From assembly GCA_902486425.1 (NCBI GenBank), contig CABTOK010000009.1, positions 248,001 through 312,000 on the forward strand: a stretch of DNA of 64,000 bases. The letters run 5' to 3'. This stretch comes from UBA11475 sp902486425. Lineage in GTDB: Bacteria > Bacillota > Clostridia > Christensenellales > Borkfalkiaceae. The notes under the pieces were generated by a model. The model ran no database searches and was not told the DNA's origin. It saw only the letters and a list, made by a program, of their open reading frames with translations. The translations under genes were made by a program, and so were the position numbers. The stretch's first letter is position 1; every line of letters starts with the position of its first letter. Positions 20,024 to 28,496 of the stretch are shown one piece after another.

Positions 20024-22180
20024 TTACGCTCCTTCGCTTATTCTTTCGAGCGACCGGTTTTTGCAGGTGAGTTCGAGACTGAATCCGAATATCCCGACCG
20101 TACAGTCGCCGCCGTTAAAGTCGAATTCTCTTTTTAAGGTTTCGTTGCCGTTTAGAAAAAGCGTGAGTTCGTTTCCGATCTTTTTAACGGTCAGCGTAAC
20201 ATAAACGCCGTCCGTATATTTAAAAGCGGGGGCGGAGGATTCTTTTGAAGTGCTCCAGTCGAAATCTCCGTTTACTTTTCTTACCGTACCTACGTTTGTC
20301 GAAGTAAGGTTTGAAGAACCGTCTACGTAAAGGTAAACCGATTCGTTCCTGTTTTTCACCGATAACCCGAATTTAGGCCATTCGTCGCCGGTTATGTTCG
20401 ATTTTACCGTGAACGATACCGAAAATACAAAGTTTTCGCCGGCGTTTTCTTTAAGATAGGTTTCCTGCACGCCGGCTTTGTAAAAGGTGACTTCGGAAGA
20501 AGTTTCTTTAACTCCGTCCGTTTCGGTAAATATTCCGTAATCGCCCCAGACGCCGCTGCTTTCCGCATATTTTCCGAAAGCGGATAATATTTTTCTGTTA
20601 AGATACGAATATCCGTCCGAAGAAAGCCCGGTCGCTTCCGAATAAGCGGGGGAGTACGGAATGCCGTCGTATAAGTCGGCGAAGGCGTCTATGAATTTTA
20701 TGTTTTTACTCTCCGCATAAGCTTTTACAGAAGTGTTATACGCTTTTAATGCTTCGTTGTCGAAACTTACGCTTTTTACGGGGAGAGCGGATAATATCGT
20801 AAGTTCCGTGTTTTTATATTTTGAGATAAATTCGTCCATGAACGTTTTTGCGTTGTTAAAAGAATTCAGTACGCCCGAACTTAAATCGCCGTCTAAAGCC
20901 ATCAGAACTTTTTCGGGCGAATAAGCGTTTATGAGATCTATGTTATCGGTCCAGTATTTTATATCGGAATCGGCTTTTGCAATACTTGTCGTTTTTCCGA
21001 GTGCGGAAAGATTTTTTACCTGTCCGCCGCTTATGCCGCTGCCCGCAACGCCGCCGCCGATTAAAAGAACTTCCGTCTTTTCGGGTAAGGTGTTTTTTAC
21101 AAAGCCGTTTTCGATTATTACAAGGTGAGATTTCGGATTATCCCATTCGACGCTATTTTCGGAATAGTAATTCCAGTTCGTAGTAAGGGCGTTTACGGTA
21201 TTACGCAAAGAACATGCGAATGTGAGCTCGTTAAGAGCTGTATTACGTGTTAATCCGATCGAAAAGTATGGAATATCCACCGTAACTTTATATCCCGCAA
21301 ATCCGTCGGTCAATATGTCGGTAAGGCTCGTTTTAACCGAGACTGTTCCGCCGAAGTCGTGCCATATGCCGTTTGAAGCGACGTATGAAAAGTATTTGCC
21401 GTCAGCAGTGACGAGGAATCTGTAATTATAACGGTTGAACGAAGTTTCGTTATAAGATTTTCTGCCGATTATGAATTCCGCGTTGTCGAGATACCCGGCT
21501 ACCTGCTGCGTTTTTCCGTCGGTAAACACCACGCTGTCTTCTATAAGAGCGGTAACGGTAAGCGACTTTTCGCCGTAAAACGCCTGCCAGTGCGATTTTG
21601 CGGTAATTCCGCTTTTTTCGACCGAAAGAATTATGTCTTTGTCCGAGAAAAGATCTTTAAGAGTAACCGAAACTTTCGCCGATTTTTCGGGCATTATAAA
21701 TTCTTTACCGGTTATCTTTTCGCCGTTTACGGTGTAATAGTCGACTGTTTTGCCGTAAGAAACGTAAGTTTTAAGAGTGACTTTGTCGCCAGCCTTTGCC
21801 GATAACGGGTTCGGTAAAACAACGCCGTATTCGTTATTACCGCTTATTATATCGAAGCCGTCTTCCGCAGCATATTCCGCGGTGACGCAGACGTCGGTCT
21901 CCGGCATAATAAATTCGTTTCCGTAGAGTTTTTCGCCGTTTAAGTAGCTTGCGTAAACATAGTAGCCGCTCTTTGGTTTTATCGTGTATTTTACCGTTTC
22001 GCCCGCATTTGCCGATGCGGCTACCTTGATTATTCCGTAATCTGTGCTTTCTGCGGTTATGTTAAACGATTTTTCCGTCGGTTCGCCGCTTTTGTTTTTG
22101 TCGCAGGCGAAAAAAGCGAAAAGAGCGGTACAAATAATCGAAATAATTAAAAGTGTTTTCGGTATTATCGACTTTTTCAT
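20024..22180 (-). CDS. SGNH-fold lipoprotein lacking the catalytic serine
   Basis: 718 residues, lipobox FFAC (Cys26). Two divergent InlB-like repeats (~35-170, each with YGVV/YGII and EFIMPE), a DOMON-like beta domain (~185-345), an SGNH-like alpha/beta domain (~360-575) and a C-terminal lectin-like sandwich (~590-715). In the SGNH part the GDS block reads IGGGVAG and the DxxH block reads SSDGYSYLN, so the nucleophile and the histidine are absent. It is probably a binding protein rather than an esterase (inference). Overlaps the upstream gene by 4 nt (ATGA). Confidence 0.6.
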   Translation of the reverse strand: MKKSIIPKTLLIISIICTALFAFFACDKNKSGEPTEKSFNITAESTDYGIIKVAASANAGETVKYTIKPKSGYYVYASYLNGEKLYGNEFIMPETDVCVTAEYAAEDGFDIISGNNEYGVVLPNPLSAKAGDKVTLKTYVSYGKTVDYYTVNGEKITGKEFIMPEKSAKVSVTLKDLFSDKDIILSVEKSGITAKSHWQAFYGEKSLTVTALIEDSVVFTDGKTQQVAGYLDNAEFIIGRKSYNETSFNRYNYRFLVTADGKYFSYVASNGIWHDFGGTVSVKTSLTDILTDGFAGYKVTVDIPYFSIGLTRNTALNELTFACSLRNTVNALTTNWNYYSENSVEWDNPKSHLVIIENGFVKNTLPEKTEVLLIGGGVAGSGISGGQVKNLSALGKTTSIAKADSDIKYWTDNIDLINAYSPEKVLMALDGDLSSGVLNSFNNAKTFMDEFISKYKNTELTILSALPVKSVSFDNEALKAYNTSVKAYAESKNIKFIDAFADLYDGIPYSPAYSEATGLSSDGYSYLNRKILSAFGKYAESSGVWGDYGIFTETDGVKETSSEVTFYKAGVQETYLKENAGENFVFSVSFTVKSNITGDEWPKFGLSVKNRNESVYLYVDGSSNLTSTNVGTVRKVNGDFDWSTSKESSAPAFKYTDGVYVTLTVKKIGNELTLFLNGNETLKREFDFNGGDCTVGIFGFSLELTCKNRSLERISEGA

Positions 22181-24099
22181 TCCGCAGCCTCCGTTTTATT
22201 TTTGTCTTTTTTTAATTTTAAGATTAAAGCCGAACCTGCGCCGACAGCCAAAGCTACGATAATCAGCCCAACAGCGATTTTAACCGATTCGCTCTTTAAC
22301 GAAGAATTTTTTAGGGATACGGTTTTGCCGTATACAAACGTATCGAGTATTTCTTCTCTCGAAGAAGTTTTCATATCGTCCGAAATAATCCCGTCCGGAT
22401 AATATGTTTTGCTGAGTATCGAAGTGTTTCCCTTGAAATCCCAAACGAACTGGTTCTGATAGTTGTACATTTTATCGGTTGTCGAACTTACGTAATTGAT
22501 ATAGCATAGCATGTTTTTTTCATCGAATGTGAACAGTCCTAAAAGTCCGTCGAGACCGTCGTTCATTATAATCGATTGCTGATTTATCAGAAAGCACGAA
22601 ACGACGTTGCCGTTATCGCCGACGAATTCTCTCTGTACTATATCGTCTGAAAATACGTGTCCGCATATTACCATAAATACGTTCGGATATTTTTTGAGCC
22701 ATTTGCTCCACATCGCGTCCGGGTTGTTTACCGAGGTTTTCCCGTTCCAGCCGTAGTCGGTGGGAGCTTCGGTACCGGTCGCGATAAAATATCCGTCGGG
22801 GTTCAGGAACCCGTGCGTGGTTACGATAACTCTCCTGTCAGGGTATCTTTCCGTCACTTCGCAGCACCAGGAGAGGACGTCGTCCGACGGACCGAAGTCG
22901 AGGGCGAATATGATATAATCCACTCCGCCGAGAGTTATAAGATAGTAGGCGTTTACGATGCTGTCATCCGAAAAAGAACCGCCCCATTCGTTCCATACGG
23001 TATATTTTTCAGGCTGAAAGACCTTATTGAATTCCGTAACCGAATGGTCGAGCCGACATTCGTTATCGTAATCGTGGTTGCCGGGTATCGCCGCATAGGG
23101 GAGATCTGCCTCCGATTTAAGTCTTTCGAACTGACTAGCGACGAGAGGATACTGTCTTTCCCAGTTTCTGCCGTTCGTGTAACCGTCGGTAATATCTCCG
23201 GTAGACAGTGCGAAGCCTATTTTTTTGGACTCTTTGTTGTCAATAAGATAGTCGAACGAATAGTGAAGAGCCGACTGATAATGGTTTGTGAGCATCTGAA
23301 GATCGGGGAGAACCGCAAGGGTATAATCCTTCGTCCCGAAAAGATCTCCGTTAAAGTATAAATCGTTTGAAGAAAGGCACGCGTCGTTGCGATACATCGA
23401 AGTATCCTTTAAGACGGTTTTTCCGAGCGAGAGATATACGTTGAACATAAGGTCCGATCTCGTTTTATACGAAATATCGTAAGACGATTCAAAGTCGTTT
23501 TTAACTTCCGCCGCGGTAAGAGCGGATGAGTACAGCGTAATCTGTTTTATAAATCCCCTGAAAGGTCTTTTTTCGGCGTTGTTGAACCAGTCGCCGCCGA
23601 TGGCGTGTTGTTTGTTGAATTCGGTAATGTTCGTACCTGCGCCGCAAGTTACTTCCTGTGCGAGAGTCCCGTCTATGTATAAAGCAAACACACCTCGGGT
23701 TTTATATCTTACGACCGCTATATGAACGTATTTACCCGTTCTCAAATCGACTTTATCGAACGAAAAGTATTTTTCGTAAGAGTTCCAGTTTACGGTAAGA
23801 TTGCCGTAAGAGTTTATCGAATACGAAAGCATAGGCGTTTTGCTTTTCAGTTCGTTCGAGAATATGTTGCCGATTTCGCCTTCGGTATTTTTGTTTATTT
23901 TTATAACCGCTTCGAAGGTATCAGGAGTTTCGCGGAGTCTGTCCGAAAGGGCGTATTTTATTACTCCGCTCGAAAAGTCCACTCCGTAAAAGTTTTCCGC
24001 GGCGGCTGTTTTCGCGTTCAGGGGAAGAGAGAAGGCGATATTGAAAGCCATGGCGAAAACGAGTATGAATATCAAATTCTTAAATAATCTTATTTTCAT
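22177..24099 (-). CDS. Secreted LamG-metallophosphoesterase with C-terminal membrane anchor
   Basis: A calcineurin-type metallophosphoesterase exported to the surface. Signal peptide, then a LamG/concanavalin-like domain (~30-220), then the phosphoesterase with PDLQ, STGDITDG, PGNHDYDN, VTTHGF and ICGHVF metal-ligand motifs, then one membrane helix (VGLIIVALAVGAGSALIL) and a Lys-rich tail. I place the start at 24099 (MKIRLFKN), because an AGGAG lies 8 nt before it and it follows the upstream stop by 11 nt. The longer start at 24144 would add 15 polar residues before the signal peptide. The substrate is unknown. Confidence 0.78.
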   Translation of the reverse strand: MKIRLFKNLIFILVFAMAFNIAFSLPLNAKTAAAENFYGVDFSSGVIKYALSDRLRETPDTFEAVIKINKNTEGEIGNIFSNELKSKTPMLSYSINSYGNLTVNWNSYEKYFSFDKVDLRTGKYVHIAVVRYKTRGVFALYIDGTLAQEVTCGAGTNITEFNKQHAIGGDWFNNAEKRPFRGFIKQITLYSSALTAAEVKNDFESSYDISYKTRSDLMFNVYLSLGKTVLKDTSMYRNDACLSSNDLYFNGDLFGTKDYTLAVLPDLQMLTNHYQSALHYSFDYLIDNKESKKIGFALSTGDITDGYTNGRNWERQYPLVASQFERLKSEADLPYAAIPGNHDYDNECRLDHSVTEFNKVFQPEKYTVWNEWGGSFSDDSIVNAYYLITLGGVDYIIFALDFGPSDDVLSWCCEVTERYPDRRVIVTTHGFLNPDGYFIATGTEAPTDYGWNGKTSVNNPDAMWSKWLKKYPNVFMVICGHVFSDDIVQREFVGDNGNVVSCFLINQQSIIMNDGLDGLLGLFTFDEKNMLCYINYVSSTTDKMYNYQNQFVWDFKGNTSILSKTYYPDGIISDDMKTSSREEILDTFVYGKTVSLKNSSLKSESVKIAVGLIIVALAVGAGSALILKLKKDKNKTEAAE

Positions 24100-24110
24100 A
24101 TGTTCCGCTC

Positions 24111-26420
24111 CTATAACGCTTTTCTTTTTATTGCGGCAAGGCATAACGCCGCGCCGGCGACAGCCGCCGCTGTGGCGGAGTAATTTGCTTCTTCGAGATT
24201 TTTAATAGCCGCTTTCAGTTCTTTATCCGCATTTTCGGCCGTTTCCGCAGAATCGTTTTCGGTAACGCGCTTCGCGGCAAAGTATTTTTCGGTAAAGATC
24301 ATATATCCGGCTTTTTTGTAGGATTTGCCGCCTTCGATTATAGCCGTCGCGACGGAAATCGTCTTTTTAAGTTCGGTTAAATCGGTTTTTACCGTCGCTT
24401 CCGATAAGACTGCGGTTATTGCGGATAAAACCTCGTCCATAGCTTTTTGAGAGTGGAATTTAGTAATTTTTCCCGCTTTCAGAAGGCCTTTTTGCACCTT
24501 CGCTTTCGAACCGTCTGTATAAGAAGAAAGGTCTTTATTTTTTACTTCCGCAATTTTTTTATCGAAAGCAGCTTTGTCGCCGGCGATTTTCCCGACGGTT
24601 TTTACCTGACCTATAAAAAGATTGTCAAGGAATATATCGTTATCGGAGTTGTTTTCAAAAACTACTTTATTAAGTCCGTGCGAAAAGTCTGTTACCGCAG
24701 TCATATCCAAAGTATAGCCGTCCGCTTCTTTTGTCCATACTGCGGTAAGATCGTCTGTTTCTTTGTCGGATCCTGCGGTCAAAACGAATTTAACGCCGTT
24801 TTTCCCGCCGAAGTAAACGTTCAGCTTATCGTCCGCGGCGGCTTTTATTTTGGCGGTAACGTCGAACGTTCCCGTCGTTCCCGCAAAGCCCGTGTTTACC
24901 GAGATGTAAGAATCATTTTTCATTTTAATTGAAGAATTTACGGTGCTTTCGGCATAAATTATGCCGTTTCCGCTTATCGCCGGGAGAAGAGGAGACGTAA
25001 AACTTTCCGACTTTATTGTCATGCTTTCAAACTCGCCGAGATCGTAAGCGTAATTCTGCTTGCCGGCGGCGTAGCTTACGTAAAGCGAATCTATGTCGAG
25101 ATAAGCGTTTGCGGTAAAAGAAGCCGCGGTGTGCGGATAAAAAATAATTATCATGTAGTCGGTCGAAGACCTGTTCGTTTCGAGAACGAGCGAAGCCGTA
25201 CGCCACGTTCCGTCATCACGCTCGTTTATCGTCATCGCGTCGAGAGTTATTTTGCCGGAATTATTCTGACTTGCTCTTCTCGTGCTGAATTCGAGCATGA
25301 CTTCGTTCCCGGTAAGTGCTTCTTTCGTTTCGTCCGGAAGATACAATCTGTATTTAAAATTTATATAAACTCTGTTGGTTAAAGGCATGTTTTCTTTAAC
25401 GCCGGATTCGTTGTTATAAAACGGCATATATACGGACGGCGAATCTTTTGCCGAATCGAACTTGCCCATTCTTATAAACGAATTATTTTCCGCCTTGTTA
25501 TATACGACGAACTGGCTTCCGCTTGCGGAATCGGTATAAAGTCCGCTGCCTGCTCCCTTAGGGAGCTTTACGGCGTTTGTTCCGATGTTGAAATCTGTTT
25601 TTAACGTATCCGAATATTCGGTGTTGACCGAAAAAGCTCTTTCGTTTTTACCGAGCATAAGAGCTTTATTTTCATCTCGTTTTAAGGAAGAAACGTCCGT
25701 ATCTAAGGTATCGGCTTCGGATACGGCGAGCGAACCGAAGCTACCGGAACTTATATAATTTTTTTCGCCCGATATTACCGAAAGATCGTCTATATCGAAA
25801 CAGGTACGCGTTTTATCATAAGAAGCGTTTTTGCCGTGGTTAAAGGTAAGGTAGATTTTTCCGCCGCTTACTTCGTCCGTATCAATGTTGAACGAAAGAC
25901 TCTGCCACTCGTAAGAAAAGAGATTGTTCGCCGTAAGTTCGCTTTTTGTGAAAGTCTTTTTGGAGTTTTTGAAGCGAACCGAAAATATCGCTTCGTTCGT
26001 ATTAAAATCCTTGTATCCTTCCGAAAACCTGTATTTAAGAGATATAGAAGCGGAAGAACTCGTAAAAAGTCCGACGTTTACCGAAACCGCCGCGTATTCC
26101 GAATCTAATCCGTTAAAGTTTGCAAGGCGCAAAAACTTATTGTATTCGGGTTGTTCCAGACCGATTTTTATGTCTGAAGCCCCGTCGTTTAACGCATATA
26201 ACGGAACGGCTATATCGTCGTTTTTATCTTCGAGATACGATAAATAAATCTTTTTACTTGAACCGCTTTCCGTTTCGGCTTCCGCCTTTTTTAAAGAAGG
26301 GGAAGAACCGGAAAGTGCGATAAAAGAAAACATCGTCGTAAGTAAAAGCGACGTTCCCGCTTTGATCGCCGTTTTCAGCCAGGACTTATTCCGCTTTTTT
26401 TTGCAATCGGTTGATAACAT
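24111..26420 (-). CDS. Large secreted, membrane-anchored beta-sandwich protein
   Basis: 769 residues, first gene of the minus-strand surface operon, strong AAGGAG. Long signal peptide (helix ~18-40). Residues ~50-590 look like three or four jelly-roll sandwiches (repeated YLDIDSLYVS / CFDIDDLSVI and FLDNLFIGQ ends), a pattern seen in carbohydrate-binding modules. Residues ~600-745 are helical FIVAR-like units (KAAIKNLEEANYS). The C-terminus is a membrane helix followed by KRKAL. No catalytic motif is recognised. A role in binding polysaccharide at the cell surface is inferred from neighbours. Confidence 0.6.
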   Translation of the reverse strand: MLSTDCKKKRNKSWLKTAIKAGTSLLLTTMFSFIALSGSSPSLKKAEAETESGSSKKIYLSYLEDKNDDIAVPLYALNDGASDIKIGLEQPEYNKFLRLANFNGLDSEYAAVSVNVGLFTSSSASISLKYRFSEGYKDFNTNEAIFSVRFKNSKKTFTKSELTANNLFSYEWQSLSFNIDTDEVSGGKIYLTFNHGKNASYDKTRTCFDIDDLSVISGEKNYISSGSFGSLAVSEADTLDTDVSSLKRDENKALMLGKNERAFSVNTEYSDTLKTDFNIGTNAVKLPKGAGSGLYTDSASGSQFVVYNKAENNSFIRMGKFDSAKDSPSVYMPFYNNESGVKENMPLTNRVYINFKYRLYLPDETKEALTGNEVMLEFSTRRASQNNSGKITLDAMTINERDDGTWRTASLVLETNRSSTDYMIIIFYPHTAASFTANAYLDIDSLYVSYAAGKQNYAYDLGEFESMTIKSESFTSPLLPAISGNGIIYAESTVNSSIKMKNDSYISVNTGFAGTTGTFDVTAKIKAAADDKLNVYFGGKNGVKFVLTAGSDKETDDLTAVWTKEADGYTLDMTAVTDFSHGLNKVVFENNSDNDIFLDNLFIGQVKTVGKIAGDKAAFDKKIAEVKNKDLSSYTDGSKAKVQKGLLKAGKITKFHSQKAMDEVLSAITAVLSEATVKTDLTELKKTISVATAIIEGGKSYKKAGYMIFTEKYFAAKRVTENDSAETAENADKELKAAIKNLEEANYSATAAAVAGAALCLAAIKRKAL

Positions 26421-26780
26421 TTTTTCTCCTTTTAAGCGTAAATTTACGCTTTTTCGGTTATGAAGGGTTAATACGTTTTTATTTTACCTCAATCCGCTCG
26501 TTTTTCCGTTTTTTAGGAACAATATATTGTAAAATATATTGGGACTACTCTTTTTTATCGGTTTTTAAACCGAAAACGGTAAAACTTAAGCGTGTTACAA
26601 AGGGCTTCACTATAATGTTAGCATAATCGGGGTTAAAAATAAACACCTTCCCGTTAAAAATACTTTCATAACCTTTTAAGACAATCGGTTGATGATTTAT
26701 CAACTTATTTTTGCAAGGCGCTTGACGGTCGGCTTTCCCCGCTGTATAATAAAAGAAAAATCGTAAAAAGAGTAATAAAA
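26421..26780. promoter_or_regulatory. Divergent control region with several palindromes
   Basis: A 360-bp gap between the minus-strand surface operon and the ArsR-like regulator. It holds: a perfect 18-bp palindrome (26434-26451, half AAGCGTAAA) just upstream of the operon's ribosome site; CAATATATTG (26520-26529) with a second AATATATTG 12 nt later; and an inverted repeat GTTGAT-N5-ATCAAC (26688-26704) just before the regulator's promoter. These are candidate operators, possibly for the adjacent regulator (inference). Confidence 0.5.
26722..26750 (+). promoter_or_regulatory. Sigma-A-type promoter of the ArsR-like regulator
   Basis: TTGACG (26722) and TATAAT (26745) with a 17-nt spacer. The gene starts 31 nt after the -10 box. 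The inverted repeat at 26688-26704 ends 17 nt before the -35 box. Confidence 0.8.
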
Positions 26781-27803
26781 ATGAAGGATCGTTCAGACGA
26801 TAAAAATTATACTCCCGCCTCGCCCGAAAAGTCGGACGGCGTCGTTCAGGACGAAGCGACCAAATCTAAAACGTACTTTGTTCTCGATCAGAATAATTAC
26901 GACAAACTCGAAAAGGTCTGTCATGCCTTCGGTTCGCCGATAAGACTCAAAATGATACAGCAACTGACCGAAAAGCCTATGACTCTTATCGAAATCGCAA
27001 GATTGAACGGCGTAACCAATTCGACGGCTCTGTTTCATTTAAACTGCCTTATCGAAGGCGGAATAGTCGACAACAGGTATCTACCGGGACTGAAAGGCAA
27101 AGCCCAGGTGTTTTTCGTTAACTTTACGCGCATAACTTTCGACAGGGGCGAACTCCCCGAAGAAACTCTCAAAGTTTTCGAACAGGAAGATTCGGTCGGA
27201 GACTATATTGATATCGACTGTAAATTTTTCGGTATCGCCACCGAAGAAAAAATGATGCTTCTGCACAGCGAAGAAGCATTTTTATCCGAACGCAAAAACG
27301 CCGAACTCATATGGATGAAGCCTTACGGCGGAGTTTATTATCCGTTTCAGAATTATTTTGCGAAAAACGCCGATGTAGAAGAGCTCTCGTTTTCTCTCGA
27401 AATCTGCTCCGAAACGTCCTTTTATCGTAACGACTGGAAAAGCGACATAACTTTTTATATAAACGACACCGAAATCTGCACATATACTTCGCCCGGCGAT
27501 TTCGGCGGGGTAAGGGGAAGGCTTAATCCGTCATGGTGGCCGAACGAAAGCACCCAATTCGGCAATTTTATCACTCTGTCCGTAAGAAGCGGCGGCACGT
27601 TTTTGAATAACGAAAAATGTTCCGACGTTTCGATAAAGAATCTGGATCTGACAGACGGAAATAAAATTGTCTTCGGGATAAAGATCAAGCCGACGGCAAA
27701 GTATATAGGCGGCTTCAATATATTCGGCAAAAAATTCGGCAATTACGAACAGGGCATAAAAATGATCGCAAAATACAAAAGTAATTCCGGCGAAGAAAAA
27801 TAA
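26781..27803 (+). CDS. ArsR-like winged-helix regulator with large C-terminal domain
   Basis: 340 residues. Residues ~35-115 form a winged helix: CHAFGSPIRLKMIQQL, then PMTLIEIARLNGVTNSTALFHL as the recognition helix-turn-helix. The C-terminal ~220 residues have no family I can name. They are rich in aromatics and beta strands, and one segment (SWWPNESTQFG) resembles sugar-binding beta-sandwiches, so it may sense a sugar. It has its own strong promoter, is divergent from the surface operon and precedes the GH3 gene; local control of these genes is plausible but unproven. Confidence 0.65.
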   Translation: MKDRSDDKNYTPASPEKSDGVVQDEATKSKTYFVLDQNNYDKLEKVCHAFGSPIRLKMIQQLTEKPMTLIEIARLNGVTNSTALFHLNCLIEGGIVDNRYLPGLKGKAQVFFVNFTRITFDRGELPEETLKVFEQEDSVGDYIDIDCKFFGIATEEKMMLLHSEEAFLSERKNAELIWMKPYGGVYYPFQNYFAKNADVEELSFSLEICSETSFYRNDWKSDITFYINDTEICTYTSPGDFGGVRGRLNPSWWPNESTQFGNFITLSVRSGGTFLNNEKCSDVSIKNLDLTDGNKIVFGIKIKPTAKYIGGFNIFGKKFGNYEQGIKMIAKYKSNSGEEK

Positions 27804-27812
27804 GGAGAAAAA

Positions 27813-28124
27813 ATGGCTACTTCTATGGACTTTTTAACTTACATTTTCGAAAAAATAACCGTCCTCGGCGAAAAACGTTACAAAAAAATGTTCGGTGAAT
27901 ATATGGTTTATATTGATGATAAACCTGTTATACTTATATGCGACAATAATGTTTTTGTAAAAATTTTACCTGAAACCGCGGCGTTTTTAAAAGAAGCGGA
28001 AACAGGCTTCCCGTATGACGGAGCAAAGCTTCATTACGTTATAGATCCCGACGATACAGAACTTCTGAATGATATTATAAAATTAGTTTACGTTTGTACT
28101 CCGGCAAGAAAGAAGAAAAAGTAA
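27813..28124 (+). CDS. TfoX N-terminal domain protein
   Basis: 103 residues that match the stand-alone TfoX_N fold: KMFGEYMVYIDDKPVILICD, then NVFVKILPE and a PARKKKK tail. Family members occur as small cytoplasmic proteins of unclear function; the name comes from the competence regulator TfoX of Gammaproteobacteria and does not imply that role here. It starts 9 nt after the regulator with an AAGGAG site, so it is co-transcribed. Confidence 0.8.
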   Translation: MATSMDFLTYIFEKITVLGEKRYKKMFGEYMVYIDDKPVILICDNNVFVKILPETAAFLKEAETGFPYDGAKLHYVIDPDDTELLNDIIKLVYVCTPARKKKK

Positions 28125-28496
28125 ATCGTTTAGCCTAGGTATGATTTCGCTAAGACAGGTATGCCGAAACCGTACCGTTTATTATAATAATTTTTATTTT
28201 ACGGTATGATTTAGGCGATACATTACGCTGAAAAGTGATTTTATCGGACCGAAACAGCGATAAGCGATATAAGATTTTCCGTTAAATTTAATCGAAAAAT
28301 TTCATTAAGTAAGAAAAAATTCTCAAATATTGCTGTTTTAAAAAAATATATTGCAAAATTATACCCAAATATTGTCTTTGATGTTATAGTTATATCGTAA
28401 GACAAATCAGAATATTTTTACCGCAGAAAAACTGCGGTGAACGGCGGCAGCAAAATGCCGTTATTTTAAGATAAACTTATAAATAAAGGAGAAACA
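28125..28496. other. Non-coding gap upstream of the GH3 gene
   Basis: 372 bp. Near 28171-28207 CGTACCGT can pair with ACGGTATG around an AT-rich loop (weak terminator for the TfoX_N gene). Two identical CAAATATTG boxes start at 28324 and 28366, exactly 42 bp (four helix turns) apart, with AATATATTGCAAAAT between them at 28345. That 15-mer differs by one base from 26521-26535 upstream of the ArsR-like regulator. These look like operator sites. I do not see a convincing -35/-10 pair. Confidence 0.4.
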
